The notes beneath the pieces are model-generated. The model had not been told where the DNA came from and did no database searches. It saw only the letters and a list, made by a program, of their open reading frames with translations. From Lobulomyces angularis (Eukaryota; Chytridiomycota; Chytridiomycetes; Lobulomycetales; Lobulomycetaceae), in the NCBI GenBank assembly GCA_027604685.1, contig JADHYX010000061.1, positions 1-64,000 on the forward strand: a stretch of 64,000 nucleotides of DNA, in the 5' to 3' direction. A program made the translations under genes and the position numbers. Positions 1-13,281 of the stretch are shown here, in pieces (positions within the stretch are counted from its first letter, which is position 1; every line of letters begins with the position of its first letter).

Positions 1-124
1 GATCCGCCAAATGTTGCTGATTCTTCAAGTGCAGTATTTGTCCCAATGACATAGAGACAGAAGAAAATTCAATACCTGTAAGTATATTTTTTTGTACATT
101 TCTTAAAAATATTGAATTCTAAAT

Positions 125-322
125 TTGTGTAACAGAATAGGTAGAAAGGATGGCCACAATTTTTCAACAAAAAAGAATAAATTCACAACTGCTGTGGCGA
201 AATTAAAGGCTTTTCTAGAAGAGGAACAAGGGCTTAATTGGTTTACAATCATTTGCATCAATCTATGCTTTTGCTGGGTGACGTCATCAAGTGTTGTGAT
301 CAGAAATGGAATAACTATTTAG
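125..322 (+). CDS. 3' end of an unidentified gene, cut by the window edge
   Basis: An open stretch ending in TAG at 320-322 is preceded by a good intron (donor GTAAGTAT near 76, acceptor TGTAACAG just before 137). Splicing to a short exon upstream keeps the frame. The readable part begins IGRKDGHNF and continues through a Lys-rich, helical-looking segment (KLKAFLEEEQGL). I do not recognise the family. The upstream exon alternatives carry stops in some frames, so the join is uncertain and this may be a chance ORF. Confidence 0.3.
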   Translation: MCNRIGRKDGHNFSTKKNKFTTAVAKLKAFLEEEQGLNWFTIICINLCFCWVTSSSVVIRNGITI

Positions 323-797
323 AAAAAAAATTTACGTGAGCAAAAATTCTTAATTGAAAACCTAATAACATTGCAAGCATTAGTATTCATTTTTTTGTAA
401 TTATAAAATCTTTTTTTTTGTTGCTTTGTACCTTCATAATCTATTGAAATACCAACTCTTACAGTTGCTGTTTGTGTTTAATCTGTTGGTTTAACAGAAC
501 TTTCTTTGTTAACCGGATTCTCCTGATGAAGTAGGGGAGATTGTCGCTCTCAGTGGTTAAACCAATACCATTAGCAAGTTTAAAACTACATTTTAACTGA
601 ATTAATTTTTATTTAGTTTTTTTTTTTTCTTTTTGTAACTTTCTTTATTTCCTTTTTTGTGAATTTTTGTGTAACAGTAGTATGCCATATGTTGATTCTA
701 TCTGGAAAAAAAATTGTTAACTTCAGATTTGGACAAACGATCTTATCAAAACAGGTTTACCCTAAGTGAATTTACTAATTCTAAAACTAAATTTAAG
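323..797. other. Intergenic stretch with no supported gene
   Basis: AT-rich DNA with T and A runs and short, frame-broken open stretches. Its only notable content is one copy of a dispersed stem-loop repeat (432-516), listed separately. Confidence 0.5.
432..516 (-). repeat. Dispersed stem-loop element, copy 1
   Basis: Read on the minus strand it matches 40262-40359 (plus) closely, including the shared core CAGCAACTGTAAGAGTTG, a 5-bp stem (CAACT/AGTTG) around a GTAAG loop. A more diverged copy lies at 57064-57105. The match also covers TTAACAAAGAAAG on one side and ATTATGAA on the other, with a small length difference between. Confidence 0.6.
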
Positions 798-1433
798 TCA
801 ACAGATTCGTTTCATCCATTCTAACGTTTCTCAACCGATTACATTTACCCAAGTTACAAAAAAAAAAAAAATTAAGTGGTAAACCCAATTTCTTTTTTAC
901 TTAACCTGTGTAATTTTATTAGGACTGAAGAAGAATTTAACTATTTAGTGAAATCTGTACAATCTAGTAAACCTCTGTATAAACTATTTTTGGAACGAGT
1001 AAGAAAAATTTAACTAGTAATCGACGTAAACAATTTTTTTAGTACCCATATCGCAATGCGGATTCTTGTAGAAAGAAAATATTGCATTCTAAGCTTTCAT
1101 CTGAATCAAGGTTTTTTTTGATTAGAAGTATAACTTTAAAGCCTATTTTTTTCTAATGCTGTTGCACCTATTAGAGCGTAAGTACTTAATGATATTGTCT
1201 CAACTAACAACCAGATTGTTTATATCTGCATAGTAGAAATGACACTGCAGATGTGAAAGTTGGTGAACAACAAGGATCACGGTTTGTTATCTTGTATCAA
1301 TGGACCTAATTTTAATAACTGCAACTACAATTTTTTCAGGAATTTTAATGACAGTAGAAATCTCGATGCCACTGCAATTACTGGCTATAGTACAACTGCT
1401 AATATTGATAGGTTTTTTAAGTTTAAGCGATAA
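798..1433 (+). CDS. Unidentified protein, 3' part, PCNA-motif-like C-terminus
   Basis: Six exons join in one frame: about 798-852, 923-998, 1043-1110, about 1142-1180, about 1251-1282 and about 1340-1433 (TAA). The third intron, about 31 nt, is unusually short. The product begins with a helical, Leu-rich segment (FLNRLHLPKTEEEFNYLV), then YPYRNADSCRKK, a Ser/Asn-rich linker, and ends in NIDRFFKFKR. That tail resembles a PIP box (I-x-x-F-F followed by basic residues) except that Thr stands where Gln is usual. A C-terminal PIP box would suggest a replication or repair factor, which is inference. The 5' end was not found. Frame continuity over six exons makes a real gene likely. Confidence 0.5.
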
Positions 1434-1473
1434 CAATTCTAAAGAATTTAATATATGAAGTAAATGTGAAAAG

Positions 1474-2610
1474 TTGGACTTGGAGAAAAAAAAGAAGTCT
1501 AAAAATTCAAAAAATTTAAATAAAAAATTAACAAAAAACGAGATTCAAAATAACAACAAAAAAGATGGTCTGTGTAATCTCAATGGGGAAAAAAAAAAAA
1601 TATGTGACGAACCGAGAGTGAGCAGAAAACAAAATAATATAACTGAAGGAACTAAAAATCTAATAGATATTAAAACAAAAAATACCATTAAAATTCATCC
1701 TAAAGATGACAGCATTCTTAAGAATCAGTTAGATTCTACAAAAGGCTTAGAAAGCATTTTGAGAAGTTGCGGCGTTACGAGTGGTACACCTAAAACTAAA
1801 GCTGCTATGAGAGAAAAGCTTTTATTACACTTGTCAGAAATCAAAAATTTGAAGAACCCCAAAATTGTGGTAGCGATTGATGTTGGATTGGTTAATCTAG
1901 CATATATTAAAATATCGTTGGAAAGGTAATCTGTAATTTGTTGCCTAAAACAAATAAAATTAACATCTTTTTTTGCTTCTTTAAGTGAGATACCAAAAAT
2001 TTTGGAGTGGAAAATATTAGACGTAAATTTTCCCGCTACCTATGATTCGGTGAGATATGCCAGAGTAGTTCAGAATTTGGCGACATGTAATTTTAAGGAT
2101 GCAGACGTTGTCTTGGTTGAAAAGCAGTCTCCCACTTCCACTTCTTGGGGCGGTGTAACACCATTAGCCATTCAACGGTGTGTAGTTGTTGAAGCCCTTT
2201 TACTAGGGGTGCTCATAAATCAAAATAATGTCAAATACGTTAAATCTTGTTCTCCTTCTTTCATTAGTAAGTACTTCAATCTAGGTAGTTTTAAAAGAAC
2301 CGAAAAAAAGAAGAAGACATGTAATCTAATTTCAAAAATTTTGGGCTCAGGAATTGCAAAGAATGGAATCATGAACGATATTTTAACGTTGGATTTAAAA
2401 AAAGACTGTCTAATTTATCCTGATATTGTTGATGTGAGCAATACAACTTTTTTTAATAAAAGTGCGGTAGAAATAAACACATCCATTTTGGATAATTATT
2501 ATGCAGAGAAGAAAAAGGACGATTTAGCTGATTGCTTTTTAATCGCCATTGGCTTTTTAGAATGGTACAAAAACTCTTTGAAGTTATTAGAAACTATGCA
2601 ATGTAGATAA
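1474..2610 (+). CDS. CCE1: Mitochondrial Holliday-junction resolvase, Cce1/Ydc2 family
   Basis: Resolves four-way junctions in mitochondrial DNA. Exons 1474-1925 and 1986-2610 with a 60-nt GT..AG intron. After a Lys/Asn-rich leader there is a SAP-like segment (LRSCGVTSGTPKTKAAMREKLL), then the RNase H/RuvC-like fold: IDVGLVNLAY (first catalytic Asp), VLVEKQSPTS (catalytic Glu region) and a terminal KKKDDLADCFLIAI (paired Asp). This order and spacing are those of Cce1. The start is unresolved: no ATG is in frame before residue 112 of this reading (1807), which would drop the SAP segment; the frame opens at 1459 and 1474 is a TTG. A short upstream exon or a homopolymer error are alternatives. 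Confidence 0.85.
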
Positions 2611-3179
2611 TTTATTTAAAGACAATTTTAGAAAAAAATTGTAACAACCTAATTGTCTAATCATTTTTAAAAACAAAAATGGTTAATTCCTTTTCACTTC
2701 AAAAACTTTATTTTATTGCCTGTAAGTAATGCAAAATAGTTTATTTTTTTGTTTTATAATTCATTTTTAAAATTTTTTAATCTTCAGTAATTAATTGCTA
2801 ATTTTGCAAATATATTAACGTTAGCTATTGCTATCATTATACTTAAGTTTATAACATTCCTTCGTTTTTCTTTTGTTTATTTTAATTTATTTATAAATTC
2901 ATTGTTTTAAAAAATATGTTTAAATTTAATAAAAAAAAAAAAAAAAAAACTAATTGAAAAGAATTTTCTTTTGTTATGTCGAATCAAATCAGAAAAATTT
3001 TTTTATTAAAAAAAATAAAAAATTAAACATTCTTGTTATATACTATTTAAATTCATTTACTTTTTTAAAATTTTATCTTTTTAAACTTATACTTCAGTCA
3101 ATAATAAGTTTTCATCAAGCAAACATATCCTTTTTCTTTTTTTTTTTTTTTTTGGCTACTTAAAATAAAGGTCATTTTT
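2611..3179. other. Intergenic, low-complexity A/T
   Basis: No gene seen. Long poly-A and poly-T runs dominate (for example 2930-2950 and 3128-3155); it should hold the resolvase 3' UTR and the kinase promoter and 5' UTR. Confidence 0.6.
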
Positions 3180-5901
<2,722 letters not shown>

Positions 5902-6277
5902 GAAGAGTTGATTAAAAATACATTAATTTATTTAAATTTTTATTATATTTGCAAAAAGTTTATTAGCTCAAGTTTTTGTGTCATTTTTAAATTGATTTTT
6001 GATATTTGGAGTGAAGGGTTTTTGAAAATAGAAAAAAAAAAACTTACAACAAAAATATAACTTAAAAAAATTAAGAATTTAAAAATCTTAAAATAAATTA
6101 TATTCTGTAACTGTAACTAGTTATTTAGCGAATGCTCATTTTTACCTAATATTGATACCATCTGTTTTTCATTTGTAAAGTTTGTTCAAAAAATTAAAAA
6201 GAATTTTTTTTTTTTGTTTACCTGTAATTAACCAATTAATGTTGATAGAAATTTATAATAATTTGTCTTTCTATAAA

Positions 6278-9200
6278 ATGGAAACTAGAAAAATGATAAA
6301 AAATAAGCTTTTATTGAATGTTGGGTTGTCAGCACTCTCTTCTTCTCCAGATAAGGATTATGTTGCTGTAGCTGGAAGAGAAAGTAAAACTTTTTATTTT
6401 TAAAAAATTTTCCTCTCCATAAACTAACTAACTTGCAAGTTTTAAAGATATTGAAAGTTGAAGAGTCAGATGTAATTGAGTTAATAAATCTTAGAGCAGG
6501 GCTTAATGTTAATACAAATTTTAGCTTTGCTGATGTAAAGTGGGCTGGAAATTGTTAGTATTATTTATTGAAAAAAAGACAATTTATTTTCCCATATTTA
6601 ACATTTAGATGCCAAAAATGTTATTGCCTCAGCTGCCAACAATGGTTCTGTTATAATTTGGGACCTAGAAAAGTCATCACAGCAAAAGTTAGGTAGTAAT
6701 TATTTTCTTCAAATATGATTTAAATTTTAGATTAGATCGAGTTTTGACAGAGCATACCAGAACAGTCAACAAGGTTTGTTTTCATCCAACTGACCCTGTC
6801 TTAATATTAAGTGCTTCCCAAGATGGATCTATGAGATTATGGGTTTTTTATTTTTTTATTTTTTTATTAATGGACATAAAATTAAAGGATTTAAGAACAA
6901 AGTCTATTGCCAAACATACGTTTGAAGGAAAAGCCGAAAGTGTTAGAGATATACAATTTTCACCTACGGGCAATTTTGAATTTGCAGCTGCCTTTGAAAA
7001 TGGAAGTATTCAGGTTGTGCTTTATTTTGAAATTTGTTAACTCAAAATTCATGCTTTTTCTAGAAGTGGGATGTCAGAAATCCGAATACTTATGAAAAAA
7101 AGTGGAACACTCATAATGGTTTGGCCTTGACTGTAGATTTTAGTTTTGATGGTAAATATATTGCCAGTGGTGGAAGAGATAGAGTTATAAAAGTATATAT
7201 TATTTCCAAAATCTATGCTTAACTCGGGTTCTAGGTTTTAAATACTAAAGGCGATAATCGTAAACCGATATTTACAATCCAAACAATAGCCCCTGTTACT
7301 CATGTTGCCTGGAGGCCTGGTTACGACTCACAGCTCGCCTCTTCCGCCCTTTCCACCGACTTCAGAATTCTAGTATGGGACTTATCGCGACCCTTTGTTC
7401 CAAGTATATCACTTGATGTTCACGATGCTGTGTGTTCAGGTCAGCTATTATAGGAAATTGTTTTAAATAAAATAAAACTTAGGTTTCGAATGGGTTGATT
7501 CTGACAATATTTGGTCTTGTTCAAAAGATCAAACTTTTGCAATTGCTGATGTTAGAAATGGCGCGAAACCTATAAAGCACCTGAATGGAAATGCGCTAAG
7601 TTGGAACTGTTTTGGTGATTTAACCTTTATATCTGACGAAGATAAATTAAGGGGCGAATACCTTTATAATGGAGACTCGTATGTTTATTTTCATTTTCCA
7701 AGCCTTGTTTATTTTTTTTAATGATATTTAGTTATCGGCTCTCTTCTACTACGTCGTCAATATTTTCGCGTCGTTACAATCGTAAATCCAATGTTGGCCT
7801 TGCAGAAAAGCAGTTTGAAGAAAAGGTTTTTTTCTATTCTCACTTTTTAATTATATCGTCTGCTTTTTTTTTTTTAATTTCTGACAGCAAGATCTTTCCA
7901 AGCTTATTATTTATCAACCAAAACAAAAAAATGGAACCCTAGAATCGAACACGTTTAATTATGAGGCTTTTGTAGGTTTAGCCTGCTCATATTCAATTAA
8001 CTCTGAGGATGTTAAAAAAACTTGTTTATACAACGCCAAGGTAGCACTTGAATTTGATCAGTATCAAGCTTCTCAAACTTGGAAAATACTTTCCTTATTA
8101 TTTGAACAAGGATTTGCTGACGACAATCAAAAGTCACCTACAACAATTAAAAATTTAACGGAAATATTTAAAAGAGTTTCTTCCAATTTGGCGTTAAATG
8201 AAGAATTTTCAGATTTAAATAAAGCGTTACTTGACAGTGAGGAAATAGAAAAAAAAAAATTGCTATTAAAGAAACAGCAACTACAAGAGAATCTAATTTT
8301 TGAAAAAGAAAAGATTAAATATTTATCTAGGAAGAAAAATAATAAGAAGAATCAGGATATTAGAGGATATAATAATATAGCTGACTTTGAGAAACAAAAA
8401 CTTGTCACAACTTATAATCAAAGTTCTACCCCTTCAAGTAAATCTTCAAAAAAAAGGCAGTCGCGACAATTCAAATTAGATTCTAGACTAAAAAGATTAG
8501 TAATCTCACATCAACCTAGACTTAACACTCAAAGGTCTTCCATTGGTGAAACTCAAGCACAGACAGAAGTTAATTTCGAAAACAAAAAATATGTCAATAA
8601 GCTTAAACTAAACGATTTTAGCTCTGACTCCGAATATTCCGAGCCTTCTTCTGCGAGCGATAACGATAGTGACGGTTCAATAAAAGTGCAATCAACTTCC
8701 GAAAGTGATGACGATATAATGGGAGTATACGGTAGAAACATACTGGCGAGATTTGTCACTAGCGGAGTGGGGGGAGGCGGAGCATTGGATAATAACCCTG
8801 TTGAAAGAAGTAGAAAAGTTATGGATAAAACTTTTACTGGGAAAGTGAAGGAAAGTAGGATTAGAAAAAACAGTATTCAGAGTTCAAAAAGTTTTGAAAA
8901 AGGCTTAAGTGACATTGTTAATGAGGGAGAAATTACGAATGACACTACTATTGCAATTAACACTTCATTAGAAAACACTTTAGCAGTTGGTGAAGGTTTT
9001 GAAGACGCAATGAAGGATATTCCACAACAAATCTCCTTAAGAAATTCTCCTAAAAATTTTGGTAATAGCATTACACCATTAAGTACAAGTTATTGTTCTA
9101 ATGAAATCAGTGAAGACAACAAATTTTCATTTAATGAAAACTATATATTAAACGAAGAAAAGTTGATTATTAATTTGGAAGAAGTAGATTTTAAGTTAAA

Positions 9201-9990
9201 ATTTTGGGAAAAAAGTAAACTTGTCAACGAAATATTAGAGTTTTATTCAGAGCAAGTAAAAATTTTAATGGATTTTTTATGTAGTTACTAATTTTTTTCT
9301 AGGGAGACGTACAAATTTGCGTGACAATAATACAAGTCTTGCAGAAAGTTTTCAAATTTTCTAATTTAAATCTAAATTTTGAAAATTTTTATTTTACCTA
9401 CTTGGAGCTACTTTCCAGATATAAAATATATACAGTCTCTAATTGGATAATATTAAATAGTACTATGACATCAATAAGAAGTTTAAACCAAGTAATATAA
9501 TTCATTTTTATACTCAAAATTTATTTTTTAAGGAAAGCAGTGTGGTTCATACTATGTGCTGTAGATGTAACAGTAACATTAAAAAGCAAAGCTATTCAAA
9601 CAGTAACATAACCAGTACAGGAATTGGTAGTGGCAGTGGAAATAGCAATAATTATGTTAATCTCAGTAATAGTGGAAATGATAATCTCGATAATTTGTTA
9701 CCAAAGTCAAAATCGAATCAAACCCGAATTTCTGAAGCTCCTGTTTCTGGTGGTAACTTTAGTTGGTACTGCGAAAAATGTTTAAAATTGATTGCTGTTT
9801 GCTCTTTTTGGTAATTCTCTTTCCTATTATGACAAATCTCATCAATTTTAATAGTCATACTACTTGTAAAGGATTATATCTTTGGTGTCAAGGTTGTGCT
9901 CATGGTGGGCACTTGAAATGTGTTGGGAGTTGGTTCAAAGAAGAGGTTTATTGCCCTTCAGGTTGTGGCCATAAATGTATATTTTGTTAA
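6278..9990 (+). CDS. RTC1: WDR24/Rtc1, SEA complex (GATOR2) subunit
   Basis: Subunit of the vacuole/lysosome-associated complex that relays amino-acid status to TORC1. Thirteen exons keep frame: 6278-6383, 6440-6553, 6609-6687, 6731-6842, 6888-7013, 7064-7192, 7235-7439, 7483-7678, 7732-7825, 7888-9255, 9303-9491, 9533-9810, 9855-9990; 1043 residues. The N-terminal half is a WD-repeat propeller (LRAGLNVNTNFSFADVKW, NGSVIIWDL, SQDGSMRLWDLR, GGRDRVIKV). An Asn/Ser-rich linker follows, then a helical region with FYSEQGDVQICV. The C-terminus carries paired zinc-binding motifs: CCRC, WYCEKC, then GLYLWCQGCAHGGHLKC and CPSGCGHKC, the WDR24 RING-like signature. ATG 6278 was chosen because the family's homology starts just after it; in-frame ATGs exist upstream. 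Confidence 0.92.
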
Positions 9991-10161
9991 GAGTACTCTT
10001 TTAACTAATAGAATGGATAAAATTCATAACTAGATGTGTTGGCATTAATAAATGTTTTACTTAGATGTATATAAAAGAAGAAAAATGTAAATAAATAAAT
10101 ATTCTTTTTATTAGCATTTTAAAGAAAATTAAAATTTTTTTTTTTTACAATAGAAGATTCA

Positions 10162-10593
10162 CTACTTCTTCTTTCTTATTATTTCAAATTCTTTAAACTG
10201 AAGGTTATCAATTTTTGATTTTGTACAATTGACGTTTTCAATAATGGACTTAGGACTTCCTTCAAACTTTAAATATTGTATAAATGAATCAATATTGTTC
10301 AGTTGCCCTTGTGCTAAACCCTTCACAGTGCCTTTAGCAGTATTTTGCACATTCCCTACCAAATTTAAAGTTTCCGCTTTTTCTTTTGTACATTTACGAA
10401 AGAAAACTTTTTGAACTTTACCTTTTTATTAAAAAACAGTAAACTAAATTTTTATTTAGTCGTTGTAGTTTACCAAAAACCTAGCAAAGTTCAATTAAAA
10501 AAAAAAAAAAAAATTTAGTAACAAAGCAGTCAGTGATACCTCAAAATCTAGATTATATAAATCATCTGCTGCAATTCTTTGTTCATTTAACAT
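10162..10593 (-). CDS. Acylphosphatase with a 7-nt exon
   Basis: Hydrolyses carboxyl-phosphate bonds in acylphosphates. Model: complement of join 10162-10421, 10474-10480, 10540-10593, giving 106 residues. The middle exon is only 7 nt (VF plus the first base of G). It restores the family signature FEVFGKVQKVFFRKCT, containing the catalytic Arg (FFRK), and is followed by LVGNVQNTAKGTVKG (catalytic Asn in VQN) and GSPKS. Length agrees with the usual ~100 residues. Both flanking introns have GT..AG ends. The 3' end converges on WDR24. Confidence 0.9.
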
Positions 10594-10645
10594 CTAAATC
10601 TTTATTATACAACAGCAAAAATAAGTTTCTGGTAAAATTTTAAAA

Positions 10646-10655
10646 NNNNNNNNNN
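10646..10655. other. Assembly gap (10 N)
   Basis: Ten consecutive N in a poly-A context within the divergent promoter between acylphosphatase and Mpp10. The true gap length is unknown. Confidence 0.99.
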
Positions 10656-10818
10656 AAAAAAAAAAAATAATAATAAAAAAAAAATTTAAAAATTCTCTTT
10701 TTATCAGAATACATTTGTAAGTACTTCCTATTTTTTAAGTTTCAAAAACATAAAGGTGAAATCGAATTTTTTTGCACAGTAATTGGAATTTTGAAGGTGC
10801 TAAACTAGATTCAAAAAA

Positions 10819-13073
10819 ATGCCTGGAAAAGTTGAAAGGTTTATGGAATTGACCACAAATAAATCAAACTCAGAAAGTGATTTTAATTTTGAATTAGGTG
10901 ATAAAGTTAAATTTTTGCAAGATAATTGTCAAGATTTTTTGTTGAAAACGAAACCTCTAATTGAAAATTTAACATCATTGACAACAAACTTATATAAAAA
11001 ATGTATGTTGGTATTGTTTTTTATTTGATTTTAATTGTGTTTTAAAAGTGAAACCGGAACTTCCACATAAAAATTCTGCTGCGTTAGATAATCTTTTAAC
11101 AGACGGCTATGATAATGATCAAATTTGGGAGCAGATAATGCTGCTTAATAACCCTTTAATAAATTATATCAATAGAAGCACAGATAATTTAATAGCTTCG
11201 GGGGACGATATTGAAGAGTCTCATTCATATCACAGTGAAAATTTGGTAGAATCACTTTCTGACATCTCACACGATGGAAAAGATGAAGAAGATGAACAAG
11301 CTGACGTAGTTAATTTGGAAGCTCAGGAAGAAAATTCCAGTGAGGAGGAAAGTGTGGCAGAGGGTGAAGATATCAAGGAGATGATGAGTGCTGATGGAAT
11401 ATCTGATACAGATTCCTTAAGCAGTACTAATGACATTGATGAGGCATTTTTAAATGGAAAAAGGAGATTTGAAAAAACTGTAGTTGATGATGAATTTTTT
11501 AGTTTAAGAGAAATGGAAAAATTTAGCGAAATTGCCGAAAAGTGGGATTTTAAGCAGCAAGAAAGACAGTTTAAGAAAAATGAAGCCTTTGATAGTGATA
11601 GTGATGTACCAGATGATGTAAATGTCAATGAATTCGACTTAGGTTTAGGTAAGACGTAATGATTGATTCTGATTTTTTGAATAAATTTTCTTAAAATTAG
11701 ACTTTTTTTCTATGGATCCTGATAAAATGGATGAAGATGTTGAATCGGACGAAGATGCTGATTTAGACAATGCCAATGGTACTTTTTTCAGTATTACAGA
11801 AATTAATTGATTATGTTTAGATATCATGTATGAAGAGTTTTTCGGTCCTAGAGTATCAAATACAGAAAAGTTGAAACCGACTTGGAAAAAGAGCACCAGT
11901 ATCCAGAAGAGAACATGGGAGGATGCAGAACTGGATTACGATCAAGATGATGGGTACTATAACGGTGGTGTTTATGAGAGCAATTCCAGCGAACCTAAAG
12001 TTCAAGAATCGGGGTCAAGTAATATCCTTCCCCATAACGACGGTGATACTGTTAAACCCTCTAGAAACCTCCTTGAAGACGATGATTTGGAAAATCAAAA
12101 TAATTTATCTACTTTTGAAAAAGAACAAAATAAACTTTCCAAGACTATAAAGAAATTAGAAGACGAAAATGTGGCACCAAAACCGTGGGTGTTAATGGGG
12201 GAAGCTAATTCAAAAAGTAGGCCATTAAACGCGTTATTGGAAGAGCATTTAGAAGTTGATTACGCTGCAAAACCAGTTCCAATTATAACTGAAGAAACAA
12301 CTAAAAGCTTAGAGGATATTATTAAAGATAGAATTAAAGATGGTATCTTTGATGATGTAGAGAGAAAATATAAAGAAGTACGCAAAAATTATGATCCAAA
12401 TAGACGACTTGAACTTGATGATGAGAAAAGTAAAGTAGGCTTAGGGGAAATATATGAAAAAGACTATCTTAAACAAACATCTAAAAATACAAACGCTAAA
12501 ACAGAAATAGACCAAAAAGTTCAAGCGGCACATGATGAAATAAAGATTTTATTAAAGAATCTCAATGAAAATTTAGATATTTTAAGTAATTGGAATTATA
12601 AACCAAAAGCTCCAAAGGCTGAGTTAACGATAGTCTCACAGAAAGCTTTAGCTCCCGCTATTGAATTGGAAGAGGTGATTCCAAGTTCAATTAGTAATTC
12701 TACTTTACTTGCTCCAAAAGAAATATTTGAAGAAAAATTAGGAAAAAGTATCACTGAGAAAGAAAGTTCAGATAAGAGGAGAGATCGCTTAAAAAAAAGA
12801 AAGAGAACAAAGCTGTTGAGCAGAGAAAAGGAAAAGTTAATAAAAGAATCTTTGTCGCAAAATAAAGGAAATGCAAAAGTTGAAAAAGAAAAAGCTGTCA
12901 ATGAACTGATTAAAGAAGGCAATGTTACTATTATTGGAGGAAACGACAAGCTGGGAAAGAAGTTAATTAAAGAAAATAAAACGAAGAAGGCTGGTGGAGC
13001 CAGAATATTAGAAAAAGGTGACAAATATACTATAGAGAAGAAGAATGATAATGTTGGTAACTTAAAGTTATAA
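10819..13073 (+). CDS. MPP10: Mpp10, U3 snoRNP component
   Basis: Part of the small-subunit processome that matures 18S rRNA in the nucleolus. Model: join 10819-11002, 11049-11648, 11701-11778, 11821-13073; 704 residues. Acidic stretches fill the first half (DIEESHSYHS, EEESVAEGEDIKE), followed by the conserved motif IMYEEFFGPRVS, then KPWVLMGEANSKSRPLNALL and a long charged segment (DDVERKYKEVRKNYDPNRRL), both diagnostic of Mpp10. The C-terminus is Lys-rich (KKRKRTKLL), as expected for a nucleolar protein. Confidence 0.93.
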
Positions 13074-13281
13074 ATCTCATAATTTTTTTACTTCGAAAAC
13101 TGTCATTTTTTCTGGGAAGTTTGGTTTTTTATTCATAAATTATCCTGTATTATTTTAATAATTTTATTTTATAATTCTGTATTTTCTTACTTACTAATCG
13201 TTACTTAATAAATATCTTTCAAACTGAATAAAAAATTTTTTGTGAATTTTCAAAAAAGTATATTTTTTTTTTACTTTTTTA

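Noticed and set aside
12596..13024. 142-codon minus-strand ORF
   Set aside because: Antisense shadow of the Lys-rich C-terminus of Mpp10.
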